From contig NC_052018.1 of assembly GCF_015832195.1 (NCBI RefSeq), positions 28,858,115 to 28,922,114 of the forward strand: a DNA stretch of 64,000 nt, written 5' to 3'. Each line of letters begins with the position of its first letter. Within the stretch, counting starts at the first letter, position 1. This DNA is from Motacilla alba alba. Its lineage: Eukaryota > Chordata > Aves > Passeriformes > Motacillidae. This document shows, piece by piece, positions 62,954-64,000 of this stretch. A program made the translations under genes and the position numbers. The notes under the pieces are model-generated. The model saw nothing but the letters and a program-made list of their open reading frames with translations. It made no database searches and was not told the origin of the DNA.

Positions 62954-64000
62954 TCCAATCCTTCAAACCTGTGAAAATATGTTCAAGACAACTCTTAATA
63001 ACTTTTTTCAAAATGTGTCAAACTAATCATCAAATCATCAGAATATCCTAAGTCTGAATTTTCTTCTGAAAATATTAGTAGTAACCTCTCCTTACTTTAT
63101 GTTACTTCACAGTCATATTGCTTTTGTCCCCAGAAAGATATTGAGGAAGCTGAATGACAGGAAATGTAGTTTGGCGGTGCATGCCAGATAAAGCTTTGCT
63201 TCTTCCACTGACTGCAGTCAGTCTTGTTGGTCCAGCTTCACAGTCAGACTTTACTCCTTGCATATTTTTCAAGGCAGAAAATTCTCTTTCTGTGTTAGTT
63301 TCTATGCTTACATTCATTAATGAAGTTAAAAGATAAATGCCTCCTGGAATGCCTATTTTTATGAAGAACTTTCCATACTGGAACCTGTGTAGCAGCACAC
63401 TACACATTGTATTCCTGACAGTCCAGCATAAAGACTTGGAAGACTTCACAGGATCATGTTCTTTTTCATTAAAACAGTATGAGAAAACTGATCCAAACTC
63501 CTTTGCAGACAACAAAAAGGCTTTGACTGATTTGAATCAGACCAGATCAAGTGGAGAACCATGCAAGCAAGACCTAAATTTATTTTTTTTTTTAAATTCA
63601 CAAACTGCTGATTATACTGTAATGTGGAAAATTAATTCTGATATATTGTACAATATAAATGGAGTTTCTTTATGTTGAAAAAGAATCAGACCAACATTTT
63701 CTTTGCTTAAGTCACACAAAATGAATCAGTATATATGGGAGGAATTTATAATTTAGTACTTTTTTTATAACACTGCTCTTCACTAACACCTACACGGCCA
63801 TGAACAGAGCTTACATGGTGTGCTGAGACTTATGACAAAAAAAAAGAAATCAAATTAATTCCTGCTAATAAGTTCACTTTTTAATTTTTTCTGGGTGATT
63901 AATCAACTCCATTTGCTGAGAATTCAATTGCTATTTATTGCGGTTATGTAAATGTAGATTTTTCACAAACTAAAAATAATGGTTTCTTGTAATATCAGGC

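Larger units (their letters stand above)
58036..64000 (+). other. ADGRB3: ADGRB3 intron after exon G (partial)
   Basis: At least 5,965 bases of intron beginning gtaagt; the next GPS exon (expected to encode NESLGTWSTQ-like residues) was looked for and not seen. It contains an exon-like open segment at 58649-58766 (see findings), a GATTTTTGT repeat at 58819-58848, a probable ERV-derived piece at 61530-61772, a 22-base poly-T tract at 62602-62623, and a T/G-rich stretch at 62900-62953. Long open frames on both strands at 63102-63678 are noted below. Confidence 0.8.

Noticed and set aside
62820..63011. Lysine/proline-rich - strand open frame
   Set aside because: Produced by the GTTT low-complexity tract at 62900-62953.
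1..64000. CRISPR arrays, operons, riboswitches or phage features
   Set aside because: No regularly spaced repeats, no dense coding, and the sequence is clearly intron-rich vertebrate DNA.

Overview
The window looks like avian, probably passerine, nuclear DNA lying inside one very large gene. Three things point this way. Seven well-formed exons on the + strand translate without a break into the GAIN-domain region of the adhesion GPCR BAI3 (ADGRB3). The dispersed repeats are almost all CR1 LINE fragments, several with reverse-transcriptase remnants and the bird-type 3' tail of short ATTCTRTGAT-like units. One element near 55.2 kb has the build of the passerine tRNA-Ile/CR1 SINE (TguSINE1 type). 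Species and chromosome cannot be read from the sequence.

Layout: intron (1-3756); exon A (3757-3951); 6.5 kb intron; exon B (10485-10553); 4.4 kb intron with a + strand CR1; exon C (14954-15062); 27.6 kb intron with five or six CR1 pieces, simple repeats and an unidentified GC-richer block; exon D (42699-42845); 0.7 kb intron; exon E (43574-43649); 8.3 kb intron holding two CR1s in opposite orientation; exon F (51984-52086); 5.9 kb intron with the SINE; exon G (57992-58035); then at least 6 kb of the next intron, with a likely ERV-derived piece near 61.6 kb. The exons total 743 bases (247 codons plus two bases), all junctions are GT-AG, and every phase matches the next exon.

The exons encode the extracellular part of the receptor from just after the hormone-receptor motif, through GAIN subdomains A and B, to the first Cys and Trp of the GPS. 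The upstream thrombospondin repeats, the rest of the GPS, the seven-helix region and the cytoplasmic tail are outside the window. No second gene, RNA gene, promoter, CRISPR array or bacterial feature was found. Apart from the known gene, the observations most worth checking are three exon-like open segments in the introns (32233-32360, 58649-58766 and 4293-4376). All are weakly supported. The inverted CR1 pair at 45.8-47.4 kb and three short tandem duplications are also listed.
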